Positions 44,948-53,607 of a stretch of 64,000 nucleotides of DNA are shown here, piece after piece. The notes beneath the pieces are model-generated. The model made no database searches and was not told the origin of the DNA. It worked only from the letters and a program-made list of their open reading frames with translations. Within the stretch, counting starts at the first letter, position 1. The number at the start of each line of letters is the position of its first letter. Position numbers and translations under genes: made by a program. Origin of the DNA: Streptomyces sp. SAJ15 (lineage in GTDB: Bacteria; Actinomycetota; Actinomycetes; Streptomycetales; Streptomycetaceae); contig NZ_NISY01000012.1 of the NCBI RefSeq assembly GCF_007595705.1, positions 1-64,000 on the forward strand. Direction: 5' to 3'.

Positions 44948-45580
44948 ATGGCTCTGCCCGCCATCGCCCCCTATCCCATGCCGTCGCCGGCCGAGCTGCC
45001 GGAGAACCGCGTCTCCTGGACCGTCGACGCGTCCCGCGCGGTGCTGCTGATCCACGATCTGCAGAACTACTTCCTCTCGGCGTTCACCGCCGACGCCTCG
45101 CCCGTCCCCGAACTCCTCGACCACGTCAGCCGCTTGAAGAAGGAGGCGGAGCGGCTGGGTGTGCCGGTCGTCTACACGGCGCAGCCGGGCGGCCAGACTC
45201 CGGTCGAGCGGGGGCTCCAGCAGGACTTCTGGGGGCCGGGGCTGCCCGCGGACCCGACGGCCGCGGCGATCGCGGAGCAGGTGGCGCCGGGTCCGGACGA
45301 CACCGTGCTGACCAAGTGGAAGTACAGCGCCTTCGTCCGCACCGATCTGCTGGAGCAGCTCCACGAGCGGGGCCGCGACCAGCTCGTCATCACCGGCGTC
45401 TACGCCCACATCGGCGTGCTGATGACCGCCTGCGACGCCTGGATGCGGGACATCCAGGCGTTCGTGGTCGCCGACGCCGTGGCGGACTTCTCGGCGCGCG
45501 ACCACCGCATGGCGCTGGAGTGGGCGGCCGGCAGGTGCGCCGTCGTCACGACCACCGACACGGTCTTCAAGGAGGACTGA
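44948..45580 (+). CDS. dhbB: Isochorismatase (no carrier domain)
   Basis: A 210-residue isochorismatase that hydrolyses the pyruvate enol ether of isochorismate. It begins MALPAIAPYPMPSPAELPENRVSW-like sequence, as EntB and DhbB do. Catalytic residues fit LLIHDLQNYF (Asp), TKWKYSAF (Lys) and TGVYAHIGV, where Gly replaces the usual cysteine hydrolase nucleophile, as in true isochorismatases. The C-terminal aryl carrier domain found in EntB and DhbB is missing and is encoded by the next gene. Confidence 0.93.
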   Translation: MALPAIAPYPMPSPAELPENRVSWTVDASRAVLLIHDLQNYFLSAFTADASPVPELLDHVSRLKKEAERLGVPVVYTAQPGGQTPVERGLQQDFWGPGLPADPTAAAIAEQVAPGPDDTVLTKWKYSAFVRTDLLEQLHERGRDQLVITGVYAHIGVLMTACDAWMRDIQAFVVADAVADFSARDHRMALEWAAGRCAVVTTTDTVFKED

Positions 45581-45584
45581 CCCC

Positions 45585-45815
45585 ATGACGCTCACCCTGG
45601 AACAACTGCGCGCCGACGTCGCCGACGTGCTGGGCGAGGAGCCCGCCGACATCCCCGACGACGAGAACCTCGTCGACTACGGCCTGGACTCGGTGCGGTT
45701 GATGACCCTCGTGGAGCGCTGGCGCCGCGACCACGGCGTCACGGTCGACCTCGCCGACCTGGCGGAGCGGCCGGCGCTGGAGGAGTGGGGTCGGCTGCTG
45801 GGGGCCGCTGGATGA
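45585..45815 (+). CDS. Stand-alone aryl carrier protein
   Basis: A 76-residue acyl carrier protein. The phosphopantetheine site is the Ser in YGLDSVRLMTL, with the leading Gly-Leu-Asp and downstream VTVDLADLAERPALEEW helix that match EntB-type aryl carriers. It starts 5 bp after the isochorismatase stop and overlaps the next gene by ATGA. It should carry DHB from DhbE to the C1 domain of the NRPS. Such a split form is less common than the fused EntB/DhbB layout. Confidence 0.92.
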   Translation: MTLTLEQLRADVADVLGEEPADIPDDENLVDYGLDSVRLMTLVERWRRDHGVTVDLADLAERPALEEWGRLLGAAG

Positions 45816-48469
45816 CCTCGGTCCCCGGGCTGGCCGCCGGGCGGGCCGGGGGCGGCACCGGCTCCCCGGCCGCCGCTCCCGCGCTGCCGCTGACCCTCGC
45901 GCAGTCCGCGCTGTGGCGGCGGCCCGGGCCGCCGCCCGGCAGCCCGGCGCGCGCCCTCGCCGACGTCACGGTGATCGACGGCCCGCTGGATCCGCCGCTG
46001 TTCGCCGCGGCGCTACGGCAGGCCGTGTCCGAGGCGGACGCGCTGCGGGTGCGGATCGCGCCCGGCGCGGACGGCCTGCGCCAGGCGCCGATGGCGGACT
46101 GGCGGCGCGCCGCCCGGGCCGACGGCTCTCCTCCGCCCGGCGACGGTCCGGGAGGCCGCCCCCGGCCCCCGGCCGGAAGCCGGGGCGGCCCGCCGTCCGG
46201 AGCGTCCCGGCCGTCCGGCGACCGGGACGGCTGGCGTACTGTCGACCTCCGCGCGGAGCCCGATCCGGAGGCGACCGCCGAGGAGTGGCAGACGGCCTGG
46301 CTCACGGAACCGTTCGACGTGACGCGCGGGCCGCTGTTCGGGCACGCGCTGCTGCGCACCGCGGACCGGCGCTGGCACTGGTGCCAGCGCGCCCATCACG
46401 CGGTCACCGACGGCATCGGGCGCTCACTCCTGGCGGCCCGCACCGCCGCCGTCTACACCGCGCTGCTACGGGGCCGGCATCCGGGTCCCAGCCCGTTCAC
46501 CCCGCTGCGGGAGCTGGTCGCGGCGGACATCGCCTACCGGGCCTCGCCGGAGTACACCACCGATCTGGCGTACTGGCGGCGGGCCTTGGAGGGCGTGTCC
46601 CGACGCCCGCGCGGCGTTGCGCGACGGCCGCGCGGCGGGCCCGGGCGCCCCGTGACGCTCCGCCGCACCGCCTCCCTGGCAGCGGCGGCCGCGGATCGGC
46701 TGCGGCAGACCGCGCGGTCGCTGGGCGTCGGCTGGCCCGATCTGGTGATCGCCGCGGAGGCCCTCTACGCCGCGCGGACGGACGGCGTCGAGGAGGTCGT
46801 CCTGGGGCTGTCGCTCCCGGCTCGCATGGAAGACACCCGCCACTTCCCCGGACGCACCGCGCGCGTGCTGCCGCTGCGGCTGTCCGTGACCCCCGCCACC
46901 ACGCTGGCGCGGCTGGCCCGAGAGGTCGTCCGGCGCGGCTCGGAGGCGCGCCGCCACCAGCTGTGCCACCCCGAGGACATCCGGCGCGCGGTGCGGTGGC
47001 CGGACGGCGCCCCGCTGGTCGGCACGGTGGTGCGGGTGCTGCCGTCCGGAGCCGGCCCGTCCTTCGCGGGCGCCTCCGCGCGGGTGCGCAATCTGGCCCG
47101 CGGCCCGGTCGCGGACCTGGCCCTGGGGGTCTACGACCACGTCGACGGCGAGCCGCTGCGGATCGAGCTGGACGGCAACGCGGAGCTGCACGGGGAGGAG
47201 GCGCTGGAGGCCCGGCTGGCGCGGTTCGCCGCGCTGCTGGAGGCGGTGGCCGCCTGCGATCCGCACGCGCCGCTGGCGGCGCTTCCGATGCTGACGCCCC
47301 GTGAGCGGCCGCGGATCCTGCTGGAGTTCAACGACACGGCGCACCCGGTGCCGCCGACGACCGCGGTCGGCCCCACGGAGAGCCTGGCCGTCCGTGTGCC
47401 GGAGGCCGTCGCGCTGGTCGACGGCGCCACGACGCTCACCTACCGCGAGCTCCACGCCCGCGCCAACCGACTCGCCCGGCATCTGCGGGGCCAGGGGGTA
47501 CGCGCCGGCGCCACCGTCGCCGTCGCCCTGCCGCTCTCACCCGTGTGGGTGGTTTCGCTGCTCGCCGTCCTCAAAGCGGGCGCCGCGGTCACGCCGTTCC
47601 CCGTGCGGGGCTGCGCGCATGTGCTGACGGACGACGCCCGGCGCGAGGAGGTGCGCGCGCTCGGGCTGCCGTCGACCGATCCCCGGACCGTCGAGCTCTC
47701 CGCGTACCCGGCGATCGTGCCGCCGCGCCCGCTCACCCCGCACCATCCGGCGCTGCTGCTGCGCGAGCCGCCCGGGGCTCCGGGCGACGGATCGGATTTG
47801 ATCATTCCGCATGGCGCGCTCGACCAGCGCATACGGCAGTGGCAGCGGGAGCGGCCGCTGCGCGCGGGAGAACGGGTGGCCCTGGCGGCACCGGCGGCAC
47901 GCCCCCAGCACCCCGCGGACGAGCCGAACTCCCCTGGCAGGGAAGCTGGTTGGGGCGCCGCCTGCTCCGACCGAGGGCGCGACACCACCGGCGGGCAGGC
48001 GCCGGACGACCGGCGCGGCCTCGTCGCCCGCACCTGGGGCGCGGGCGGCCCCACCGGACCGCAAACCTCCGGGCGACTCGAAGAGATCCTTCTCACGCTG
48101 AAGGCCCTGCGGGCGGGGGCCTGCCTCGTCCTCGGCGCCCCCGGCGCGACGCTTCCGGAGGCCGACGGACGCGCCCCGCTGGACGGCCCCTGGGGGCCGC
48201 CCTGGAACACCCGGCTGTACGTCCTCGACGCCGCCCTCCAGCCGTGCCCGCCGGGCGTGGTGGGGGATGTGTACATCGCGGGAGACCGGCTCGCCTCGGG
48301 TTACGCGCACCGCCCCGCGCTCACCGCCCTGCGCTTCGTGGCCGATCCCTACGGCCCGCCCGGCGGTCGGATGCACCGCACCGGCGAACGCGCGCGCTGG
48401 ACCGGCGACGGCGCTGTCCAGCGCGTTCGCACTGCTGAGCGCCTTGTCGGCGACTCCGGGGAGCACTAA
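45812..48469 (+). CDS. NRPS condensation protein with decayed adenylation domain
   Basis: An 885-residue protein. The first 500 residues are a condensation domain paralogous to C1 of the NRPS, with intact HHAVTDG near residue 198 and a disordered Pro/Gly insertion around 100-145. The remainder has A-domain starting sequence (LTYRELHARANRLARHLRG; VVSLLAVLKAGAAVTPF) and late sequence (LYVLDAALQPCPPGVVGDVYIAGDRLASGYAHRP, GGRMHRTGERARW), but lacks the TSGSTGxPKG loop, the FDxSVWE motif and everything after the RTGD region. The A domain is therefore almost surely inactive. It has no T domain. The start overlaps the carrier gene (ATGA), so the protein may still be made; the C domain could act in trans. 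Confidence 0.85.
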   Translation: MTSVPGLAAGRAGGGTGSPAAAPALPLTLAQSALWRRPGPPPGSPARALADVTVIDGPLDPPLFAAALRQAVSEADALRVRIAPGADGLRQAPMADWRRAARADGSPPPGDGPGGRPRPPAGSRGGPPSGASRPSGDRDGWRTVDLRAEPDPEATAEEWQTAWLTEPFDVTRGPLFGHALLRTADRRWHWCQRAHHAVTDGIGRSLLAARTAAVYTALLRGRHPGPSPFTPLRELVAADIAYRASPEYTTDLAYWRRALEGVSRRPRGVARRPRGGPGRPVTLRRTASLAAAAADRLRQTARSLGVGWPDLVIAAEALYAARTDGVEEVVLGLSLPARMEDTRHFPGRTARVLPLRLSVTPATTLARLAREVVRRGSEARRHQLCHPEDIRRAVRWPDGAPLVGTVVRVLPSGAGPSFAGASARVRNLARGPVADLALGVYDHVDGEPLRIELDGNAELHGEEALEARLARFAALLEAVAACDPHAPLAALPMLTPRERPRILLEFNDTAHPVPPTTAVGPTESLAVRVPEAVALVDGATTLTYRELHARANRLARHLRGQGVRAGATVAVALPLSPVWVVSLLAVLKAGAAVTPFPVRGCAHVLTDDARREEVRALGLPSTDPRTVELSAYPAIVPPRPLTPHHPALLLREPPGAPGDGSDLIIPHGALDQRIRQWQRERPLRAGERVALAAPAARPQHPADEPNSPGREAGWGAACSDRGRDTTGGQAPDDRRGLVARTWGAGGPTGPQTSGRLEEILLTLKALRAGACLVLGAPGATLPEADGRAPLDGPWGPPWNTRLYVLDAALQPCPPGVVGDVYIAGDRLASGYAHRPALTALRFVADPYGPPGGRMHRTGERARWTGDGAVQRVRTAERLVGDSGEH

Positions 48470-48650
48470 GGTCACAGGGCCTTGGTGCACGGGAAACCGG
48501 TGGAGAACCGGTGCGGCCCTCGCCACTGTGATCGGGAAAGTCCGGCTCCATCCCCCCGGGGAAGCCACTGGGACGCCGAGGGAGACCTCGGCGCCTGGGA
48601 AGGCGGAGTCCGGACGCCTCACCCGTCAGCCAGGAGACCGGCCAGGGCGC
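48470..48650 (+). ncRNA. Cobalamin riboswitch before cbiM
   Basis: The leader shows the cobalamin riboswitch pattern: GGGAAACCGGTGGAGAACCG, CGCCACTGTGATCGGGAAAG, GAAGCCACTGGGA and the B12 box AGCCAGGAGACCGGCC at 48628-48643. It begins directly after the stop of the NRPS-like gene and ends 40 bp before cbiM. High cobalamin should switch off the cobalt importer. Confidence 0.9.
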
Positions 48651-48689
48651 GTTGTCCATCCACGAGGTGCTGGAGAGGTCTCCCGACAC

Positions 48690-49430
48690 ATGCACATAGC
48701 CGAGGGTTATCTGCCACCAGGGCACGCGGCCGCCTGGGCCGCCGCGTCCGCCCCGTTCGTCATCCACGGCGTGCGCTCCCTGACCCGCGAGGTCAAGGCC
48801 CACCCCGAATCCACCCTGCTGCTCGGCGCGTCCGGCGCCTTCACCTTCGTTCTCTCCGCGCTCAAGATCCCCTCGGTGACGGGGAGCTGCTCCCACCCCA
48901 CCGGTACCGGGCTCGGCGCGATCCTGTTCCGACCACCGGTGATGGCCGTGCTGGGCACCATCACCCTGCTCTTCCAGGCGTTGCTGCTGGCCCACGGCGG
49001 GCTGACCACGCTCGGCGCCAACGTCTTCTCCATGGCCGTCGTCGGCCCCTGGGCCGGATACGGCGTGTACTGGCTGCTCCGACGTTTCGAACTGCCGCTG
49101 ATGGTCTGCGTGTTCTTCGGGGCCTTCATGGCCGACCTGATCACGTACTGCGTCACCACCGTCCAGCTGGCCCTCGCCTTCCCCGACCCGAGCAGCGGAG
49201 TCCCCGGCGCGCTGGCCAAGTTCGGCGGCATCTTCGCGGTCACCCAGATCCCGCTCGCGGTCAGCGAGGGGCTGCTCACCGTCCTCGTGATGCGGCTGCT
49301 GGTGCAGTCCAGCAAGGGCGAGCTCACCCGGCTCGGCGTGCTGCTCCGGAGCGGCGCCGCGGGCCGGGACGGAGCGGCCGGCAAGGGCGACAAGGGTGAC
49401 AAGGGCGAGACGAAGGAGGCCATGGCCTGA
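48690..49430 (+). CDS. cbiM: Cobalt ECF transporter S component CbiM
   Basis: A 246-residue integral membrane protein of the CbiM type. It starts MHIAEGYLPPGHAAAW, in which the N-terminal Met-His form the cobalt site, and has SGAFTFVLSALKIPSVTGSCSHPTGTG and LGANVFSMAVVGPW. It binds Co2+ and delivers it to the CbiQO energy unit. The C-terminal 30 residues are a Lys/Gly/Asp-rich tail with repeats of GDKGDKG. It is the first gene after the B12 riboswitch. Confidence 0.95.
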   Translation: MHIAEGYLPPGHAAAWAAASAPFVIHGVRSLTREVKAHPESTLLLGASGAFTFVLSALKIPSVTGSCSHPTGTGLGAILFRPPVMAVLGTITLLFQALLLAHGGLTTLGANVFSMAVVGPWAGYGVYWLLRRFELPLMVCVFFGAFMADLITYCVTTVQLALAFPDPSSGVPGALAKFGGIFAVTQIPLAVSEGLLTVLVMRLLVQSSKGELTRLGVLLRSGAAGRDGAAGKGDKGDKGETKEAMA

Positions 49431-49939
49431 TGAGCCGTAACGCCAGGATCAATGCGCTGCTGCTGCTCGTCGTCGCCGCCCTGGCCGTCCTCCCGGTCGC
49501 CCTCGGCATGGGGGACGACAAGGAGGAGCCGTTCACCGGGGCCGACGCCCAGGCGGAGACCGCGATCACCGAGAACAAGCCGGACTACGAGCCGTGGTTC
49601 TCCCCGCTGTACGAGCCGCCGTCCGCCGAGATCGAGTCGGCGCTGTTCGCGCTCCAGGCCGCCATCGGCGCCGGCGTCGTGGCCTTCTACTTCGGACTGC
49701 GCAAGGGACGCCGGCAGGGCGAGGCCCGCGCGGCCGAGGCCTCCCTCGCCGAGGCCCGCGCGGAGACGGTCACCGCCACCGCCGGGGCCGCGTCGCCCGG
49801 AGCGGCCGCGGCCACGGGCGCCGGCGAGGCTGAGGCCACCGTTCCCGGGAGCGCCGAGCCCGGGGCCGGGAGCGCCGAGCCCGCGCCCGGGAGCGCCACG
49901 CCCGCGGCCGGCGAGCAGCGCGAAACCGCGCGCCCCTAG
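49430..49939 (+). CDS. cbiN: Cobalt transporter auxiliary protein CbiN
   Basis: A 169-residue CbiN with two membrane helices (about residues 8-26 and 70-88) and the loop EPWFSPLYEPPSAEIESALFALQAAIG that is typical. CbiN normally has 90-110 residues; here a long Ala/Gly/Glu/Pro-rich tail extends the C-terminus. The ATG shares a base with the cbiM stop. It aids cobalt loading by CbiM. Confidence 0.93.
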   Translation: MSRNARINALLLLVVAALAVLPVALGMGDDKEEPFTGADAQAETAITENKPDYEPWFSPLYEPPSAEIESALFALQAAIGAGVVAFYFGLRKGRRQGEARAAEASLAEARAETVTATAGAASPGAAAATGAGEAEATVPGSAEPGAGSAEPAPGSATPAAGEQRETARP

Positions 49940-49948
49940 CGGCGCCCG

Positions 49949-50698
49949 ATGCTGCCGATCGACGCGGCGGCGCACAGCAGTCGCTGGCGCCGCCGCCATC
50001 CCGTGGACAAGGCCGTCCTGGGCATGGGCCTGACCTTCTGCGCGGTGGGCCTGCCGCCGTGGCCCGGCGGCCCGCTGGTGGCCGCGGCCACCCTCGCCCT
50101 GCTGCTGGGCCCGGCCGGTGTGGAACCGCGCCGGCTGTGGCGGGCGTTCCGGGTGCCGCTGGGCTTCTGCGTCACCGGCGCACTCCCGCTGCTGTTCGCG
50201 GTGGGCGGCGGGGACGGCTGGGTCTCGCTCGCCCCGGACGGGCCGCGGCACGCCGCCGAGCTGCTGCTGCGCACCTCCGCCGCCTCCCTGGGCGTCCTGC
50301 TCTTCGCCTTCACCACACCCGTCTCGGACGTCCTGCCGCGGCTGGTGCGGGCGGGGGTGCCCGCGCCCGTGGTCGACGTCGCCCTGGTGATGTACCGCAT
50401 CACCTTCCTGCTGCTGGACTCCATGCAGCAGGTACGCGAGGCGCAGGCCGCGCGGCTGGGCCACACCACCCGCGCCGCCACCTGGCGGTCGCTGGCCGGC
50501 CTGGGGGCGACGGTCTTCGTCCGCGCCTTCGACCGGGCCGGTCGGATGCAGGCGGGCCTCGCGGGCCGCGGCTACGACGGCACCCTGCGCGTCCTGCTGC
50601 CCACCGCGCGGGTCTCCGGCCGGTTCCTCGCCGCGACCGCCGCGCTGCTGGCCGGCCTGGTCGCGCTCACGCTCGTACTCGAAAGGTTCGTCGCATGA
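49949..50698 (+). CDS. cbiQ: Cobalt ECF transporter T component CbiQ
   Basis: A 249-residue transmembrane T component. It has several membrane helices and the coupling region DSMQQVREAQAARLGH with a following MQAGLAGRGYDG, the two Ala-Arg-Gly motifs that contact the ATPase. ATG 49949 lies 9 bp after cbiN and the stop overlaps cbiO by ATGA. Confidence 0.94.
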   Translation: MLPIDAAAHSSRWRRRHPVDKAVLGMGLTFCAVGLPPWPGGPLVAAATLALLLGPAGVEPRRLWRAFRVPLGFCVTGALPLLFAVGGGDGWVSLAPDGPRHAAELLLRTSAASLGVLLFAFTTPVSDVLPRLVRAGVPAPVVDVALVMYRITFLLLDSMQQVREAQAARLGHTTRAATWRSLAGLGATVFVRAFDRAGRMQAGLAGRGYDGTLRVLLPTARVSGRFLAATAALLAGLVALTLVLERFVA

Positions 50699-51570
50699 CC
50701 GGCACGACCGCTCCCGTGACCCCGAAGCCCGTCGTGGAGCTCGTCCGCGCGGGATACGCCTACGAGGACGGCCCGGCGGTGCTGGAGGACGTCGACTTCA
50801 CCGTCCCCGAAGGCCGCACCATGGCCCTGCTGGGCCGCAACGGCAGCGGCAAGACCACGCTGATGCGGCTGCTCAGCGGCGGACTCCAGTGCCGCTCCGG
50901 GCAACTGCTGCTGGACGGCACCCCGGTGACGTACGACCGCAAGGGGCTGACCCGGCTGCGCACCACCGTGCAGCTGGTGGTGCAGGACCCGGACGACCAG
51001 CTGTTCGCCGCCTCGGTGAGCCAGGACGTGTCCTTCGGCCCGATGAACCTGGGGCTGTCGGAGGCCGAGGTCGCCGAGCGGGTCGAGGAGGCCCTGGAGG
51101 CGCTGGACATCGCCGCGCTGCGGGACCGGCCCACGCATCTGCTCTCCTACGGCCAGCGCAAGCGGGCCGCGATCGCGGGCGCGGTGGCGATGCGGCCCCG
51201 GCTGCTGATCCTGGACGAGCCCACCGCGGGGCTCGACCCGCACGGTCAGGAACGGCTGTTGGAGGTCCTCGGCGGGCTCCAGCGCTCCGGCACCACCGTG
51301 CTGATGGCCACCCACGACGTGGACCTCGCGCTGCGCTGGGCGGACGACGTGGCCGTGCTGACCCCGGCCGGGCTGCGCACCGGCCCGACCGGGGAGGTCC
51401 TCGCCGATCGGGAACTGCTGGAGGCGGCCCGGCTGTGCAGGCCATGGGGCACCGCGGTGGCCGCGGTGCTGCGCGCCCATGGCCTGCTCGACGCGGCGGA
51501 GGCCGGCCCCCGCACACCGGAGGAGCTGGGCGACTGGGTCACCCGGCGGCCTACGGCTCCGTCCAGGTGA
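50695..51570 (+). CDS. cbiO: Cobalt ECF transporter ATPase CbiO
   Basis: A 291-residue ATPase. It shows Walker A LLGRNGSGKTTLMRLLSG, the Q-loop QDPDDQLFAASVSQDVSFGP, signature LLSYGQRKRAAIAGAVA, Walker B LLILDEPTAGLDPHGQ and the His switch MATHDVDLALRW. It powers cobalt import for cobalamin synthesis. The last ten residues may be altered, since they overlap a probable remnant of a lost gene on the other strand. Confidence 0.94.
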   Translation: MTGTTAPVTPKPVVELVRAGYAYEDGPAVLEDVDFTVPEGRTMALLGRNGSGKTTLMRLLSGGLQCRSGQLLLDGTPVTYDRKGLTRLRTTVQLVVQDPDDQLFAASVSQDVSFGPMNLGLSEAEVAERVEEALEALDIAALRDRPTHLLSYGQRKRAAIAGAVAMRPRLLILDEPTAGLDPHGQERLLEVLGGLQRSGTTVLMATHDVDLALRWADDVAVLTPAGLRTGPTGEVLADRELLEAARLCRPWGTAVAAVLRAHGLLDAAEAGPRTPEELGDWVTRRPTAPSR

Positions 51571-51701
51571 AGGGGACCTTGTCGCCAGCCTTGGTGCGGA
51601 ACCGGCAGCCGCCCACCGGGGCGGCAGCCAGGGTCCGTCCCCGGCGGCCAGCACCGCGGAGGCGACGGGACCCGCGCGGGGCGCTGCCGTCATCGATGTC
51701 G

Positions 51702-53366
51702 CTACGCACGGTTCCTGGTCGCGGGGGCCAGGGCCGTCACCACGCTCCGGGTCCAGGAGAACTTGGCCCACTCACGCTTTGCCTGGTCATCGCACGCGGG
51801 ATAGCCGAAGGCTCCGTCGGCGTCTTGTTGTCCAATGAGGAACGAGATGGCGTCTCGAGTGATGCGGTGCTGCCGCCATCCGTCCCGGACAAGGGCGCGG
51901 ACGGTGGCTGCGAACTGGCCGAGGTGGTAGGTCTCTCTGGCTTCGCAGAGAGTGGTGGCGGCATGAAGAGGATAGGCGCGGCGTTCGCGTGCCGGGGACT
52001 GCTCGGGGATGGCCATGCCTGATGAAGGACGGATGAGGCCGAGGCTGATGAGCCGTCGCACGTTGTCCATGACGTCGGCGGGGACGCTGTCGAGTGAGTT
52101 GACCACAGCGGCTGTCGCTTTGAGAAACTTCTCCAGGGAAGGACAGCCGACCTCAGCTGCACGGAGAGCCATGGCGAACTCTCCGGCGATTTCCATGCCT
52201 TGTTCCTGCCAGACGTCCGGGTCCGCGTCAGCGAGGCTCGCTGCGTAGAATTCGAGTGCCGGCCGGACGAGTTGGTGTTCCTGGATTGCCGCAGCCCCGA
52301 TCGCGGCGGCCGTGATTCCGGGCAGTCCGGCCCGTGGGCTTTGCGCCATGCTCCTGTCGCGCAGCCACAGGACGGCGCGTCGAAGCGGTTCCACCAGTGC
52401 GACGTCCGTTGCCGGCATGTCCGGGCGCGGTCTCACGACTCTTCGGGGGCTCCGTTCCAGCAGGCCGGCCAGGGCGGCGACGATGGTGGTGTGGTATCCC
52501 TCCGCCCAGTGCCGGAAGTCGTCGTCTTCACTCTGGAGTCTGGGGTGAATGATGCCCTTGGGTCCGTTCACGCGGCCGTTGTCTTCCTGGACGGATTCCA
52601 GGAATCTCCATGCCTGGTCCGCTGCGTCAGAGTCGGTGACACCCAGGCAGAGCAGACAGCACAGCAGCTCCCCGACCAGGTCGGCATTGGCGCGGGCCTC
52701 GGCGAGGACGAGAAGTGCTTCGAGGAGTTCGACAGCCTCGCCGAGGCGGTATCCGCGGGGCCATGCAGGCTCGCGCTGGCCGAAGTCCGTGACGTAGAAG
52801 ATGGTGTGGGTGACGGCGTAGATGTCGCGGTCGGCCAGCTTGAGTACGTTGGGATGACTGCAGAGGACCGTGAAGGGCAGGACGTCGTCCATGGCAGGCA
52901 GACGATGCTCGATCCCGCACAGGTGCAGTGTGTGGAGCAGGTCCAGTTGCCGGTAGGGAACCCGCTCGAACGCGGCCGCGTACCCGCCGGCGGCAGCTTG
53001 CTGGATGATACGCCGGAATTCAGGGTCGTCACGGCCGCAGAGACGCAGCGCGGCATACGTCCCCGCATACAGCAGGAGGGCGACTTCGTCCCGTGCGATG
53101 AGTTCCCGGTATGAGGGTTGCCCGGCAACGTCCTCCACCTGCTCGAGAATGCTCGCATAATCGCCAGCAAGCGGGGCGTCGTCCAGGCGGGATCGAAGCC
53201 CTACAAGGAACGCTGTTTCGATCAACGCTTTGCGGGCGAAAAGCACCGTGTCCGGTCGGGCGTTGCGCGGGTCCAGCATGACCCGGCGCGCAGCAAGCCA
53301 GGCGACTGCCCGATTCTCCACCGCGCGCCTTCGAGATGACCAGACGCCGGGGTCCTCTGTTTTCAC
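51702..53366 (-). CDS. Uncharacterised alpha/alpha-toroid-like protein
   Basis: I do not recognise this protein firmly; it resembles DUF6895-like Streptomyces proteins. It has about 554 residues, nearly all helical, with repeats at about 50-60 residue spacing. Two stretches look like QW-type toroid motifs: FLESVQEDNGRVNGP near residue 258 and FLIGQQDADGAFGYPA near residue 520, as found in terpene cyclases and prenyltransferase beta subunits. No DxDD or DDxxD catalytic motif is seen. GTG 53366 with GGGAGG 6 bp upstream is preferred to GTG 53387. It follows a 68-residue gene by 34 bp. GC content is clearly below that of neighbours, which suggests transfer. Confidence 0.75.
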   Translation of the reverse strand: MKTEDPGVWSSRRRAVENRAVAWLAARRVMLDPRNARPDTVLFARKALIETAFLVGLRSRLDDAPLAGDYASILEQVEDVAGQPSYRELIARDEVALLLYAGTYAALRLCGRDDPEFRRIIQQAAAGGYAAAFERVPYRQLDLLHTLHLCGIEHRLPAMDDVLPFTVLCSHPNVLKLADRDIYAVTHTIFYVTDFGQREPAWPRGYRLGEAVELLEALLVLAEARANADLVGELLCCLLCLGVTDSDAADQAWRFLESVQEDNGRVNGPKGIIHPRLQSEDDDFRHWAEGYHTTIVAALAGLLERSPRRVVRPRPDMPATDVALVEPLRRAVLWLRDRSMAQSPRAGLPGITAAAIGAAAIQEHQLVRPALEFYAASLADADPDVWQEQGMEIAGEFAMALRAAEVGCPSLEKFLKATAAVVNSLDSVPADVMDNVRRLISLGLIRPSSGMAIPEQSPARERRAYPLHAATTLCEARETYHLGQFAATVRALVRDGWRQHRITRDAISFLIGQQDADGAFGYPACDDQAKREWAKFSWTRSVVTALAPATRNRA

Positions 53367-53400
53367 CGTCGCCCTCCCGGCAGTCACCTTGATGAGTGAG

Positions 53401-53607
53401 TCAGCTGTCCGCAGGCCCGCAAGGGTCCGCTACCTCGTTGGCGACGACCAGGACGTACCGCTCCCAGGCCAGCACGTAACCTGCGACGTCGTCGAGTTGG
53501 CTGACCTGGTTGACGATCTGCTCCAGAGGGATTCTGAGATCGACCAGACCACTGGTTCTCAGGAAATCCAGCGCCTTACGCGCATCGACGGGGGGTGGAC
53601 AGGACAT
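53401..53607 (-). CDS. 68-residue protein of unknown function, partner of the toroid protein
   Basis: A small protein of 68 residues with no family I recognise. It begins MSCPPPVDARKALDFLRTSG, has an amphipathic centre (LRIPLEQIVNQVSQLDD), then a hydrophobic stretch (YVLAWERYVLVVANEV), and ends ADPCGPADS. An ideal AGGAGG lies 6 bp before the ATG, which makes it a real gene despite its size. The leader forms a hairpin that abuts the start codon. It is the first gene of a two-gene unit with the toroid-like protein. A small regulator, a helper subunit or a modified-peptide precursor are all possible; sequence does not decide. Confidence 0.7.
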   Translation of the reverse strand: MSCPPPVDARKALDFLRTSGLVDLRIPLEQIVNQVSQLDDVAGYVLAWERYVLVVANEVADPCGPADS

